Origin: Sarcophilus harrisii
Taxonomy: Eukaryota > Chordata > Mammalia > Dasyuromorphia > Dasyuridae
Direction: 5' to 3'
Assembly (NCBI RefSeq): GCF_902635505.1
Contig: NC_045426.1
Coordinates: 66,869,007 to 66,933,006 of the forward strand
DNA length: 64,000 nucleotides
A model generated the notes under the pieces. The model saw nothing but the letters and a program-made list of their open reading frames with translations, ran no database searches and was not told where the DNA came from. Shown here piece by piece: positions 11,447-21,735 of this stretch (positions are counted from its first letter, which is position 1; each line of letters starts with the position of its first letter). Made by a program: the position numbers and the translations under genes.

Positions 11447-13250
11447 ATCTATCCTTCTTTTCTATACTTAGCTTTCAACTTTCTTTTGAATTAAAAAAAA
11501 AAAAAAACATTTCATTGACCCTATTTTTTGGGCAACATGATGGTTAACAACCACCCTTCCAATCACTCCACACAAAAATGAATCGGGGAAGGGGGAGGGA
11601 GGAGAAGACCTTGTAAAACATAAACACAATTATGTTTAATTCTTTCTTTCCTTAAAACCATGATCATGTTGGTTTCCTGGAATAAATTGTTCTTCTAATT
11701 TTGTTCACTTCACTCTGCATCAGTTCATATTACTTAGGATGTACTGAAATAACCTCTTGGGTCATTTTGTTAAGCAGAATAAAATTCATTAGGTTCATAG
11801 ACCACAGTTTGTTCAGATACACACTCACACACACATACACACACACAACACACACACATACACTCACACACATATATCTTCAACTCATGAGTTATCTTTT
11901 TCAATTGTAGTTCTTTGTTTTTCTTAAGTTAAGCTATGGAATAATGAACATTCTTTAGTCCTGTATACTTATTTCATTTATTTCTGTATGTGCCCTGATC
12001 CTAACAAGTCACCTCTAACAGGAGATATATAATACAACTTATGGACCTTCCCTGTGAAAACAGGAACCCTCTTTCTGTCCAGCTATTTTCCTCCTTCCCT
12101 GTGCATTAATATTGCCCATAGTTTCTCCAAATTCCCTTTTAGTGTATTGTCTTCTTATGAGTGACCCATGATGTTCCATTACTACTTTAGGGCTTGTTGT
12201 CACCAGGTTTCTTATATAATGAAACTTACTTTTCTTGAATTATTTCAAAATTAGATTCTACATGGAAAATTAGCACTTACGATCATTGATCTTATGGGGA
12301 CAGAGTTTTAGAGAATTTGGAATTTTCAACAGTAGCCTTCAGGAAAGGAAACATACTATTTAAATGGTATAAATGCTATGGACTTGAGTTTTGGAATACT
12401 TTAACAGTTTAAATATGCTAGAACTTACTTTTTCACAGGCTACAGAATAGCCGAATAGTTAGCCAATCAGGAGAACTTCAGATGCTCAGGGTTGCTTGAC
12501 CCAGTTGCTTAAAGTAAACTTCAACTGAACTCTTTAAATGCTTTGTAATTGCTGAAATCAGTTCTTGATCACTTCAGAGAGGGGGAGAAAATCTTGCTTT
12601 CCAAGTTATTTAAAGCACAACAACTCTCCCATTTTATAATGTTTATAATATTTGCAGATACCTCTCCCTAGACTCCCACTTACCACCTGATTTACTAATT
12701 TATTATGTTTCTCCCTTAAAACCTGATGTGAAATACTTCAAAAGGACCTAAAAACCTCATACGTGCCTCACCTTTTCCAACTCTCCTTTGAGCAGATGAG
12801 AACTTTTTCTCACTGTTCCCAGCTTGCAAGTTTTTCTTCTCAGGTAATCAATATAGTTATAATTTTTGCAAACTGTGAACCAACTCTGGCTCTTTTTGGT
12901 CCTGGGATCCCTCTTTTTGGACCTTTTTTTTTTTTTTTAATTGGTGGTATTATTTTTTTCTATATCAGAATTCACAGTGATTTTCTATTTTAACAGTGTG
13001 AAACAACTCCGGTTTTGGAGTTTTCAGGCCAAACAGGTAACAATGTCAGGAAGCTGTCTTTAGGACAAGTCTTGGGACATGCACAGAAGGTGTTCTCTCA
13101 TCTCTGCTTGTTGGAACACCTGGAATCCTTCTAGTCTTATCACATTTCAATATAAAACCTTGCTTGAATTCCACAACTGCCAGTGTTCTTCCCCAAATAA
13201 CATTGTATTTATTTTGAATGTACTCTGTATCAAATTACATATTGCATGCA
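11447..13250. other. Unassigned intergenic sequence
   Basis: No gene found. Contents: a poly(A) run near 11493, a CA-rich microsatellite at 11818-11876, and single-copy-looking sequence. The frame at 12763-12993 has no recognisable domain. Confidence 0.45.
11818..11876. repeat. (CA)n microsatellite
   Basis: An imperfect CA repeat with CACT and CATA interruptions. The flanking 69-residue frame owes its Thr/His-rich end to this repeat. Confidence 0.95.
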
Positions 13251-13380
13251 CATTTTATCTCCTTCATTAGATTATGTCTTGAGGGCAGAAACTGTTTCAC
13301 TTTTCTCTTTGTGTTTACAATATTTAGCACAAGTTCAGCAATATAGTTGGGACTAAACTTATTCTTCATAATAGGAAAAC
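13251..13380 (+). repeat. L2-like 3' end
   Basis: TTAGATTATGTCTTGAGGGC followed by AGAAACTGTTTCACTTTTCT and ATATTTAGCACAAG fits the conserved end of L2/CR1-clade elements ('ttagattgtaagctccttgagggcag...'). It is diverged. Confidence 0.55.
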
Positions 13381-13411
13381 ATAAATGCACACTTGCACAC
13401 AAACACACACC

Positions 13412-13930
13412 TGTCAGAACACTCTGGGCAGTTGGAGTTTGGGAGATCTCCTTGATGGGGTGCAGCTTCTAAAGGAAATATAGCAATAATCCTGAGGACC
13501 CCTAACTTTAGGGAGTGCTATTGTTCTAACAATCTGTCAATAATCTGAAAGTCTCCAAGCTTTAGGAATACCATAGTATAGATAAACTTTTCTAACTGTC
13601 AGATAAACAATCTGTTGGTCAGTGTTAATAAAGTTTTCGAGACAATAGTGAATAGACCACCCATCAAACATATCTGAAGGCCCTAAAACTAACAAATAAG
13701 TAACATGAAGCCCCTGGTCTGTCTCTCTATCTGTTTCCTGTAAATTTATCTCCTTTCTTCTGATTCTTTGCTATATTCTTTTGGAAATTACCCTGCTTCA
13801 ATTGGAGTTATAATTATACTAAACCTTGCCCCTTGAATTTGTAATGGGTTCAACCCTGAATATTTTTTGAGATAACTCTCAACACTGGTTTGAAATCCTA
13901 ACCTTTTGGGGTCTCCTTTAAACTCCAACA
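13412..13930. mobile_element. LTR-like block (candidate ERV fossil)
   Basis: The block opens TGTCAGAACACTC and closes CCTTTAAACTCCAACA, giving TG...CA ends about 519 bp apart, the size of a typical LTR. An AATAAA lies near 13629 on +. I could not find a matching target duplication and cannot settle the orientation, so this is a candidate only. No retroviral internal sequence adjoins it. Confidence 0.35.
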
Positions 13931-15104
13931 TCCTTATATTACATAATATAGCAGTGATTTGGTTAAACTACTTGTGACCTTAGCTAAGAAGTCAATTTTC
14001 CCCCCAAGGACCATGAAGCATTTTATTTTTTAATGAGTATATTAGATTTTTTTTCAGAATTTCAGAAATGGAGAGGCCCTCAATGGCTATTTGATAACAA
14101 CATTTGCAAGTGACATTTAGTAATATCTTTCTGAGTGGAAAGGGAAGTACCTACTCCATCATCATATACAGATAAAATCTCTCCCTTCAGATTATTTATT
14201 CCATTAAAAACCAAATCTAATCCACCTTTTAAATTTCTGTAGTTGATGGCCTGTTTGAGACACTGAATTTTGATAATTCATTGTTGCTGAAATCATATGA
14301 TTATGCTATCTTAATGGTGGTCACATCCTTCTCTACAATTTCTGAATACATCTAGAGAAATCACAATCACATGATCCACCCAGATAATCATGAATCAAGT
14401 TTGCCAGAATTTTTACATGATGAGCAGAATTATAGTGTTTTGTCCAAGATCACAGCAAGGTTGATGTAGACGAATATTAAGAAATGATAGCTCCAAAAGT
14501 TCCTACATATAGCTTAGCTTGCTTAGAATTGCAGCCCCTCCAAAATTCAATATTGAACGCACAGAAAAAGAAACTCTAATTAAGTGACTTTGGCATCAGC
14601 CAAAGATTCATAAAAATGTACACTTTTGAATGAAATATGGATTTTTTTTCTCATTCAGTATCCATAACCCATCCTTATTTCACTTCTATGTGCAAATTTT
14701 CTACATTTCAATAGCTTAGCTCCACTAAGAGCTTTTATTTATTTCCTGTAAAAATTCATAGAAGGATTCAGAAATGGATGCCTCAAAGCTAAATATATAT
14801 TATTATCGGTCATTAAAAAGTGATATTTAATGGAGTTCATACCACTTGAAAGGGGAAAGAAAGGACTTTTTTTTTTCCTCTCTACAAAATTAGGGTATGA
14901 TGAATCAGTTGTTTAATGAAATAAAGTGACATAATCCCTTTTTAAATCTAATAACACTCTTAGCTCTCTTTTGAATTTTCTGGGTTTGTATTTAAAAGTG
15001 TATCTTTGTCCTCTGGCTATATATGAATAATTTCTGCTTGTTGAGAATGGGAAGAAAGAATTATGTCTTTTTTTTTTTTTCTAATCACTTTACCCTTAAT
15101 GACA
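13931..15104. other. Unassigned intergenic sequence
   Basis: AT-rich sequence with a short MIR-like piece near 14440-14480 (TTGTCCAAGATCACAGCAAG). No gene recognised. Confidence 0.4.
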
Positions 15105-15245
15105 TACTTTCCTAGATTCTGTGACCCTGCCTAGAAACTTCACTTAATTGTTCTTGGCCTCATTCTTCTCATCTATAAAATGAGGCAGTTTTCATGGATA
15201 ATGTATTTGTTTCCTTTTAGTTCTAGATCTATGAATCTAAATTAC
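15105..15245 (+). repeat. SINE (MIR/tRNA-type) fragment
   Basis: TGTGACCCTGCCTAGAAACT then CTTGGCCTCATTCTTCTCAT, CTATAAAATGAGGCAGTTTT and TTTTAGTTCTAGATCTATGA give the ordered end of a common mammalian/marsupial SINE core ('tcatctgtaaaatgag ... ccagctctagatctatga'). Confidence 0.7.
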
Positions 15246-15314
15246 TTTTGCTTTATTTCCCTTACTCACCCTTCTCATCAAATATGTTAAGCTTTCTCTG
15301 AGTATAAACTAATT

Positions 15315-15612
15315 TGAAGGTTAGAGGCAGCATGATAAAGTGAAAAGATGACTAAACTGGAGGAGAAGGGAAGGAAATGCATATTTCATAAAGTATCTAT
15401 TAAGTTCCAGAGACTATGCTAAATGCTTTACCAATGTTGCATTTGATCCCTGGGAGACAGAGGATATTATGATATCTGTTCTAGAGTCGAGAAAATAAAG
15501 AAAGACAAAAGTTAGATGACTTGTTCAAAGTCACACAGATTGCAGGTATTTGAAACCTGATCTGAAGATTGATATTCCTGATTCCTGGCCCTTAACACTC
15601 CACTGTCCCGTC
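15315..15612 (+). repeat. MIR-like SINE with an older repeat piece inside
   Basis: The outer segment starts TTAGAGGCAGCATGATAAAG. It resumes as ATGACTTGTTCAAAGTCACA and GATTGCAGGTATTTGAAACC, the core of a MIR-type SINE. The middle (15387-15450; TATTAAGTTCCAGAGACTAT, GCTAAATGCTTTACC) is a piece of the dispersed 'ATTTATTAAGCACCTACTATG' repeat seen at 17.9 and 60.0 kb. Confidence 0.6.
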
Positions 15613-15639
15613 TCACTTCCTAGGAGTGAGGCAGTACTT

Positions 15640-16130
15640 GGATTTGAATCCATTCTCTTTTTTATATTCCCTCAGCCTCTTGTTTAAACTTTTTCAATAT
15701 TGTTTTAATTGGTATCTCTGTTTCTCGTTTTTACCCCCCACATTTCATTTTTCAAACACTTACTTAATATTTAAAACCCTTTGTAGTTCTGCTCTTACTG
15801 CCTTTTTTTTTTTCATGTTTCTACTTATTTCCTAAACAATCCAGAGAAATTTTTATTGAATTGATACTCAATCTCTTGCCTCTTCTTTTCACAGACTTTC
15901 TCTTACCCCTAGAATATATATATACTCTTCTCATCTCTGCTTCTTTGAAGCCTCAATTTCCTGCAAAGACCAGCTCATATCTCATGTTTTTTTTTTTTTT
16001 TTGTTTGTTTTGTTTTGTTTTTGGTTTTGTCCTAATGCCTCTAAATCCTGCTACTCCCCCTAAAATATCATGCTATATATTTTGCATGCATTTGTGTATA
16101 TATATGTCTTTCTTTCCATTTTTGAAGTAG
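15640..16130 (+). repeat. L2-like LINE fragment
   Basis: A C+T-rich, diverged block containing CTCATCTCTGCTTCTTTGAA and GCAAAGACCAGCTCATATCT. It resembles the non-coding 3' part of L2 elements. The two frames here (15626-15835, 15861-16130) are Phe/Leu-rich because of the CT bias and carry no domain. Confidence 0.5.
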
Positions 16131-17022
16131 TTTCATTTTCATGTTAATCTGAATTATATGAAATCAGAAGGGTAAATAAGCCTCTTTCATTCAGACATCT
16201 ATATATATATATATAACTTGAGCCTGACAGTAGTGTCTTTGAAGCAATGAATGGATAAGCATATGGAGTAAATATGCAAGTCTCATGCTGAATATATAAA
16301 CTCAACATAAAGTTCCTGATGCCAATATTTCATATCCTTATGAATAGCAAATTCTTTTTTAAGTCTAACTTGAATCTCTAAATTCCCTCTTGTATTTTCC
16401 TTAGTAAGTATAAACAGAGATTAATTTTAATTTGTGCAACATATATCCCTAGAACTAGCATTCTTTTTCAATGCTATATAAACTCAGTTCCTTTACTTTT
16501 TCCTCAAAGGAGCAATTTTACAAGGTTTAATTTTTATATGTATTCAATTTTTTTTAAAAAGATAGCACAATATGGAGTAGTTACTCAAAGAAATGGCTCA
16601 TTTTGTAAATCCCACAAATAACTTTTCTTGTTTTAATATGTTTATAGAAAAGAACAAGTGGGAACTATTAGAGAAAAAAGATATTGTTAGTATGTAGAGA
16701 ATTTTGTGTTGTTGAGCATAGAATGACCCTCATGATACACATCAGTCATCAGTAAAAAAAAATAATAATTTCATCTTCTAATAGAGGTATATTAATTAAG
16801 ACTTCTGTTAATGTTCCATTATGTGCTATTAATTTCTTCTTACACAGTTTTTGACTCTCATTCTGTGTCTGTCATTGTCTCTTTCTTTGACCTTGTCACT
16901 TTCTGTCTTTGTCTCTGTCTCTCTTCTATTAAAAACTTGTTCTTTTCTATGTATCTTATGGGGATTTACCTGTGAGGCTAAAAACAAACTGTGAATTGTT
17001 GTCAAAGAACTAGTGTAAATTT
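16131..17022. other. Unassigned AT-rich sequence
   Basis: Contains a short TA repeat at 16200-16215 and a CT-rich run (TCTGTCTTTGTCTCTGTCTC near 16903). No gene or nameable element. Confidence 0.4.
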
Positions 17023-17428
17023 CGGCCAGCTAGGAGACACAATAGAAAAAGTGCTGGGCCTGAAGTCAGGAAGATTGATTTTTCCTGTGTTCAAATCTGG
17101 CCTCAGATATTTCCTAGATGTATGACCTTAGGCAAGTCATTTAATACAGTTTTCTCATTTCTAAAGGAGGGGCAGCTGGATGGAGCAGTGGATAGAGCAC
17201 CAGTCCTAAAATCAGGAGGAGGACCTGATTTCAAATCTGACCTCAGACCACTTAACACTTCCTAGCTGTGTGACCCTGAGCAAGTTACTTAACTCCAATT
17301 GCCTCAGCAAAGAGAGAGAGAGACAGAGAGAAAGAGAGAGAGAAGGAAATGGTAAACTACTCCAGTATTTTTGCCAAGAAAGCTCTAAATGATGTCACAA
17401 AGAGTCAGAGAATAATTGAACAACAACA
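17023..17428 (+). repeat. Longer SINE, split by a second SINE
   Basis: The left half (17023-17168) starts GGCCAGCTAGGAGACACAAT and contains TGGGCCTGAAGTCAGGAAGA and GACCTTAGGCAAGTCATTTA. The right half (17344-17428) resumes with GGAAATGGTAAACTACTCCA, TTTTTGCCAAGAAAGC and GAGTCAGAGAATAATTGAAC. This is the same element as at 53.45 kb. The break coincides exactly with an inserted short SINE, giving a relative age order. Confidence 0.8.
17169..17343 (+). repeat. Short tRNA-derived SINE (WSINE/WALLSI-like)
   Basis: Starts GGGGCAGCTGGATGGAGCAG and continues TGGATAGAGCACCAGTCCTA. It ends with GTGTGACCCTGAGCAAGTTA and TTAACTCCAATTGCCTCAGC plus a GA-rich tail. The 5' part has the A/B-box spacing expected of a tRNA-derived promoter. 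It is inserted inside an older SINE. The family name is from memory. Confidence 0.85.
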
Positions 17429-17883
17429 CTTAAATTTACAGAGATTTGTTGGATACTTGAGTTGTAGAGCAATTGATTTTTTTTTTTTTGAGGGGTGAAG
17501 GAAAATAGGAATAGCCACTCATGAAAACTATCTACTCACTGGGATTGACAGGAATTGTTATCCTCAGTATCAATGGAAGGCATACCTAAAACAATAAAAA
17601 TTTTAGTTGTTTTGATGTATCTATTATTATATATAATTCAGAGTTAATAACATTTTTATCTATTTTTATTTTATTTTGATGAGGGCAGTTAGCTATGTAC
17701 AACATAGCTTTAAAGTGACCTACCAGGCATTAGTATTAGATTAGTAGGTTGTATCTTAGTCTTAATTGCTGAACTTGGAGGAAAGAAGCCATAGTTTCAA
17801 AGACTACTTCAGATAATTACTGGCTGTTTAACTATGAGAAAGTCATTTAACATTTCTAAGGTAAAATAAATATAATTATCCCT
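17429..17883. other. Unassigned AT-rich sequence
   Basis: No gene or repeat recognised in this interval. Confidence 0.4.
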
Positions 17884-18173
17884 TAAACAAACAATTAATA
17901 AGCATCTCTTAAGTGCTACAACATTCCAGGTTATGTGCTAAGTTCTGGGGATATAAAGAAATGGAAAAAACAAACAAACAAAAATCAGCCCTTCTCTCAA
18001 AAAGCTCCCAGTCTAATGTAAACAATTAAATATAAACATGAAACCCCCAGGATAAATTGTGAATAATCTGAGAAAGAAAGATACTACCATACCATTAAGG
18101 AGGACAGTAAGGAATTTCTTAAAGAAGGTGAGACTTTAGTTAAGACTTAAAGAAATCCATGGAAAATAAAAGA
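17884..18173 (+). repeat. Dispersed marsupial repeat (CAATCAACAAGCATTTATTAAG family)
   Basis: AATTAATAAGCATCTCTTAA, TTATGTGCTAAGTTCTGGGG, AAAGCTCCCAGTCTAATGTA, and TAAAGAAGGTGAGACTTTAG follow the order of the same repeat at 60.0 kb and partial copies elsewhere. Its right end meets the first base of the L1 promoter at 18175, so the L1 either landed in it or just past it. Confidence 0.65.
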
Positions 18174-18174
18174 T

Positions 18175-18884
18175 GGGGGCGGAGCCAAGATGGCGGAGAA
18201 GACACACGCGACTTTCTAAGCTCTTCTCTTACCCTCTTTATCAATATTATATCGAGCCTCAAAAATAGTCTTGACTGATACAATTTGTAAAGATAAGAAG
18301 TAGAACAACTCACCTGCCAAAGAAAATCTGCAGTCTCGCCAAAAAAGGTTGGTTCCGGGGCCAGGGGGGAGATCAGCACAGACAGGGAGAGAAATTAAGT
18401 TCCAAGGAGAGTCTCAAACCGAAAGTGAAAGCACAGATCTCAGCACAAGCACGCAGCCATCCTGCACGGCAGGAGGACGCAGCCCGGGTTAGCCTCCAAT
18501 CTGCGCAGTGGGGGGCTCGGCTTGGGGCCATAGAGCTTTTCCAGGGCCGATTTGCATCAGGCAGAGACACGGGGCAGAGTTCAGGGCAGTCTGCGGTCTG
18601 CAGTCAGCTGCTAATACTCACAGTCCCACAAGAGGCTCCAGCCTGGGGCAGTGACACTTTCACCCCTTAGTCTCTAGCCAAGGGCAATCGCTAACCCACA
18701 CAGCCCTACTGGGCACTTTGATAGCTCAGCCAGTGATGAATCCACTTCCTGTTGGGGGAAGGGAAAACTCTCACTCAGAGCACTCCCATACCTTGGAGCC
18801 GGATATTCGTTTACATCTCTCCCTGCTCTGCAGAGGAAGCTGGTAACCCCCTTGCCTAGGAGACCTACCCTAAAGGCTTTAAAA
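18175..18884 (+). promoter_or_regulatory. L1 5' UTR promoter with YY1-type site
   Basis: The segment is markedly richer in G+C and CpG than its surroundings. At 18185-18196 it carries CCAAGATGGCGG, which matches the YY1 site that positions transcription starts at +1 of human L1 (established for human L1, inferred here). Overlapping frames on both strands (18140-18379, 18373-18570, 18425-18670, 18674-19087) are long because the region is GC-rich and stop-poor. None has a known domain. Confidence 0.75.
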
Positions 18885-18920
18885 CATGAATAAAAAGATG
18901 AAAAGAACGATCGACAGCTT

Positions 18921-19310
18921 ATGGAAAAAGAGCAGGTCAGCAAACCTGAAGAGACCTCAAACAGCAAAAATGCATCAGACTGTCCTCCTTTACATGATGC
19001 TCTCATAGAAGAGACCATTAAAAGTCTCAAAAGAGAGTTAGAAGATAAATGGGGAAAGGAAAGAGAAGCCTTACAAGAGAGCAACAACTTCCTGAAATAC
19101 GAATTGGAAAAAGTAAAAAAATCTCAGGAAAGTAAGAATTGTGAATTGGAAAAAATAAAGAATTCACTAGAAAGTAGGATTTGTGAATTGGAAAAGACAA
19201 AGAACTCGCAAGAAAGTAGGATCCGTGAATTGGAAAAGACAAAGAACACGCAAGAAAGTAGGATCTGTGAATTGGAAAAAGAAAATAATTCACTAAAAAA
19301 AAAAAATTAG
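18921..19310 (+). pseudogene. L1 ORF1 N-terminal and coiled-coil part
   Basis: A 129-residue frame beginning MEKEQVSKPEETSN. L1 ORF1p is an RNA-binding trimer that packages L1 RNA. The part here is its N-terminus plus a long coiled coil from about residue 35 to the end. The coiled coil consists of 14-residue units (ELEK(T/I)KNSQESRI(C/R)) encoded by a 42-bp tandem repeat. The RRM and C-terminal domains are absent. An ATG at 18885 (MNKKMK...) is in another frame, so the original start may lie there with a later frame change. Just downstream the coiled-coil text continues in the next frame (19315-19497: NNTFKNSIGHIQKEVKK...), so there is also a break near 19305. The antisense frame 19027-19338 is a shadow of the repeat. 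Confidence 0.85.
19101..19280 (+). repeat. 42-bp tandem repeat in L1 ORF1
   Basis: GAATTGGAAAA starts at 19101, 19143, 19185, 19227 and 19269, exactly 42 bp apart, giving four full units and a partial fifth. 42 bp is 14 codons, or two heptads, so unit gain or loss would keep both frame and coiled-coil register. Units 3 and 4 are almost identical, which suggests recent duplication. Confidence 0.95.
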
Positions 19311-19314
19311 TGAA

Positions 19315-19497
19315 ATGGAAAAAAATTCCACAGACCAAAACAATACATTTAAAAACTCAATTGGACATATACAGAAAGAAGTAAAAAAAGCTAATGAAGA
19401 AAATAATTCTTTAAAAATTAGAACTGAACAAATAGAAACTAATGATTCATTGAGACAGCAAGAAAAAAAAAAGTTATCTTTAATGATAACATCTTAA
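19315..19497 (+). pseudogene. L1 ORF1 coiled-coil continuation, other frame
   Basis: A 60-residue frame, MEKNSTDQNNTFKNSIGHIQ..., rich in Asn/Lys/Glu. It continues the heptad pattern of the preceding frame and ends in a lysine run encoded by an A-rich stretch. It stops at the point where L1 sequence ends. It is a piece of the same decayed L1 ORF1, not a separate gene. Confidence 0.7.
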
Positions 19498-21735
19498 AAA
19501 CACAATAGCTTGTTAAAGAAGTTCTGTTAACTTGCCTGAAAGGGGTCATATGCCTCTAATTAGGTAAACTATTTAGTAAAAAGGATCTGACTTGTCTGAA
19601 GGCTCTAACTCTGGCCAAGATGGAGCTTAGGAGAAGTTCATTGGGAATAATGACCGCATGGGGCCAGAGGGAGAGAAAGAAAAACTATGCTGTTTCATTA
19701 TTTGGAATTTGATAGGAAAAGCAGTTTTATATTATTGAGAATTTAAAGCTGTGTTTAGTTTGGTTCAGAATTTGTTACCTATATTATAACATTATAAATT
19801 ATGCTTCAAACCCCCCTGATTTCTGCTACTTTAAAGGTTGGCTTGGGTAGGGATCTTTTGTCTTCAAAGGTGAAGATTTGAACTCACCCCTCAATGCCCT
19901 CTGCTACTTCTGCTATAGAGTACCTAGTTAGCTTAGACTGGGCTGCAGTTTAGTTCAACTTCCCTCCCCACTGCCTCTTTGGAGGTGGAGTGGGGGAAGA
20001 GCAGCCATGTGGAATCTCCTCCTCCCCCTTCCCTCTAAACTGTTCCAGACTTTATTTTTTTTTTTATCAAGTTGTAGCTACCTGGTTCTTGGCTAAAAGT
20101 AGCAAACTGATTTGTATAAATATAAGTTTATGGTAAATATTTGTTTAGGATTTATCTGAAACTTTGGTTAATGGGATTTATTATTGGGGGTAAAATTTCT
20201 TGGATTGGTAGTTAATATGTCACTGCATTTTTTCCTTCTGTAACTGATTTCTATAATCAGAGCAATGGTCAATAAGTAACTGTTAATGCAATTCAATTGT
20301 GTCTTACCTTGCTATTTCCAATCTGGTTATCTGTAATCATTTTACCCTAAATACTTGAGCAAATAAGTATTTAGTCTGGCCTCTATCAATTACTAGATAT
20401 TGTGTCTGGATATTCAAGTTTTTTTTAAGGTTTATAACTAATGAGAGGCCACATCTTGTAGCAGTCCTTGTGGACCAGTCTTTCTATGTCAGACTGTTCT
20501 AACTTTTCTTTGTTAGATTTGTTTTTGTTTCTAGATTTGATTAAATTACAAATATATTGGCTTGCTTCTGAGACCTAGATCAAGCGTTAATTGTCAGTAC
20601 GCCACACTATACCCATCCCCCTCCCTGGACTGAGCAACTCTGCGCATCTTCAGCAGGAAGCAGTTTTTGAGAAAAACATCGCCCCTGCTCCTGATGTAAT
20701 TTGGACTGATTTGGGGGAATGGGAAAGTGGTTTAATTGTTAAAAATTTTAACTGTATTGCTATGCTTAAGACTTGGAATGGAAATTGTTAAACTTATGTA
20801 ACTATTGCTGTTATGTTTGAAGGATTTTTAGTCAATTATGTATATGTATAGGAATTGTGATTCACTCTTGGGATTTATATGTGGAATGGTTATTTGATCA
20901 TTCATTTCCATAAGAAAAAAAGGGAGGAAGACATAGGAAATTGGGGAAACTGGTGTATTTTCTTAGGCACTTCTGCCCTACCCCCTATCTTATTAGTTCA
21001 GATTTAATTGGAAGTCCTTTAAACAGGCCTTTTTATTTTTTTACTGCTTAAAATTTACTGGATTTGCTGGTTATGTTTTAACTTTGAAATCCTTATTCTG
21101 TTGGCAGATTCAGTTTTGAGGATTATTTTTTAGAAACAACCAGAAATCAGACACCTGTCCTGGGACTGGCAGTCTCTCTGATCTGTTTCTCCACTCCTGT
21201 TACCCCAGGTCCTTAATTAGTATTTCAACATACTTAAAAGGACGTTGCAATTTGGTATCAGGCCTCTAAAAGTTTGGGGTTTGCCTGCCTTAGTCTAACT
21301 GCATAATCTTCTCAGAAATTTGATCTTTTCTGAAGTCCTTTCTGTTCCTCTGGGCAGGGACAGGTGGAGTTACTCTAAGCCTCACCTTTCTCCCCTGGAG
21401 CGGGTTGCCCCTCTGAATGGGCAGCACGACTGTCTTGAGCCCTGCTGCTCTGTAAGCAGAGGCTGAACCAAAAGCACAAATGACCACAGACCTAACTCAC
21501 AGTGAATTGTCCATATGCTCCCCAACTGTTGAGGACCTGACATGATTGCAATGAGGAGCTTTGTATATTGTTGATTAACTCAGGTTATGAGGGAGAGATA
21601 AGTCCTTGCATTGTTCTAGCTTTATTTTGGTTTTTATTTGGTCTATTTACTTCTCATAGGGTTGGTCAATATTATGGTGCTAAGACCTTCTAGAGGAAGG
21701 TAATTCAATGATTTGAATAGTTAGAAGAGAGAGAG

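Larger units (their letters stand above)
18175..19480 (+). mobile_element. L1 5' end: 5' UTR plus ORF1, 3' part missing
   Basis: The first bases GGGGGCGGAGCCAAGATGGC are the start of a full-length mammalian-type L1. About 700 bp of GC-rich 5' UTR follows, then ORF1 from about 18885-18921. The sequence stops being L1 near 19480, just after an A-rich run, and continues as retrovirus-like sequence. L1 copies usually lose the 5' end, so a copy keeping only its 5' 1.3 kb is unusual. No target duplication was found around 18170 and 22254. Confidence 0.85.

Noticed and set aside
18674-19087. 137-residue minus-strand frame, the longest non-L1 sense frame around
   Set aside because: Lies antisense to the L1 5' UTR and ORF1, with no recognised domain. 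GC-rich L1 promoter sequence is poor in stops.
19101-19280. Regularly spaced repeats considered as a CRISPR array
   Set aside because: Units are contiguous, without unique spacers, and encode an L1 coiled coil in a vertebrate genome.
19027-19338. 103-residue minus frame with repeated FPIHxSYFLA units
   Set aside because: Antisense shadow of the 42-bp repeat in L1 ORF1.
20591-20791. 66-residue frame in the ERV-like region considered as env
   Set aside because: No disulphide motif, fusion peptide or other envelope hallmark is visible. Left as unassigned internal sequence of a fossil.
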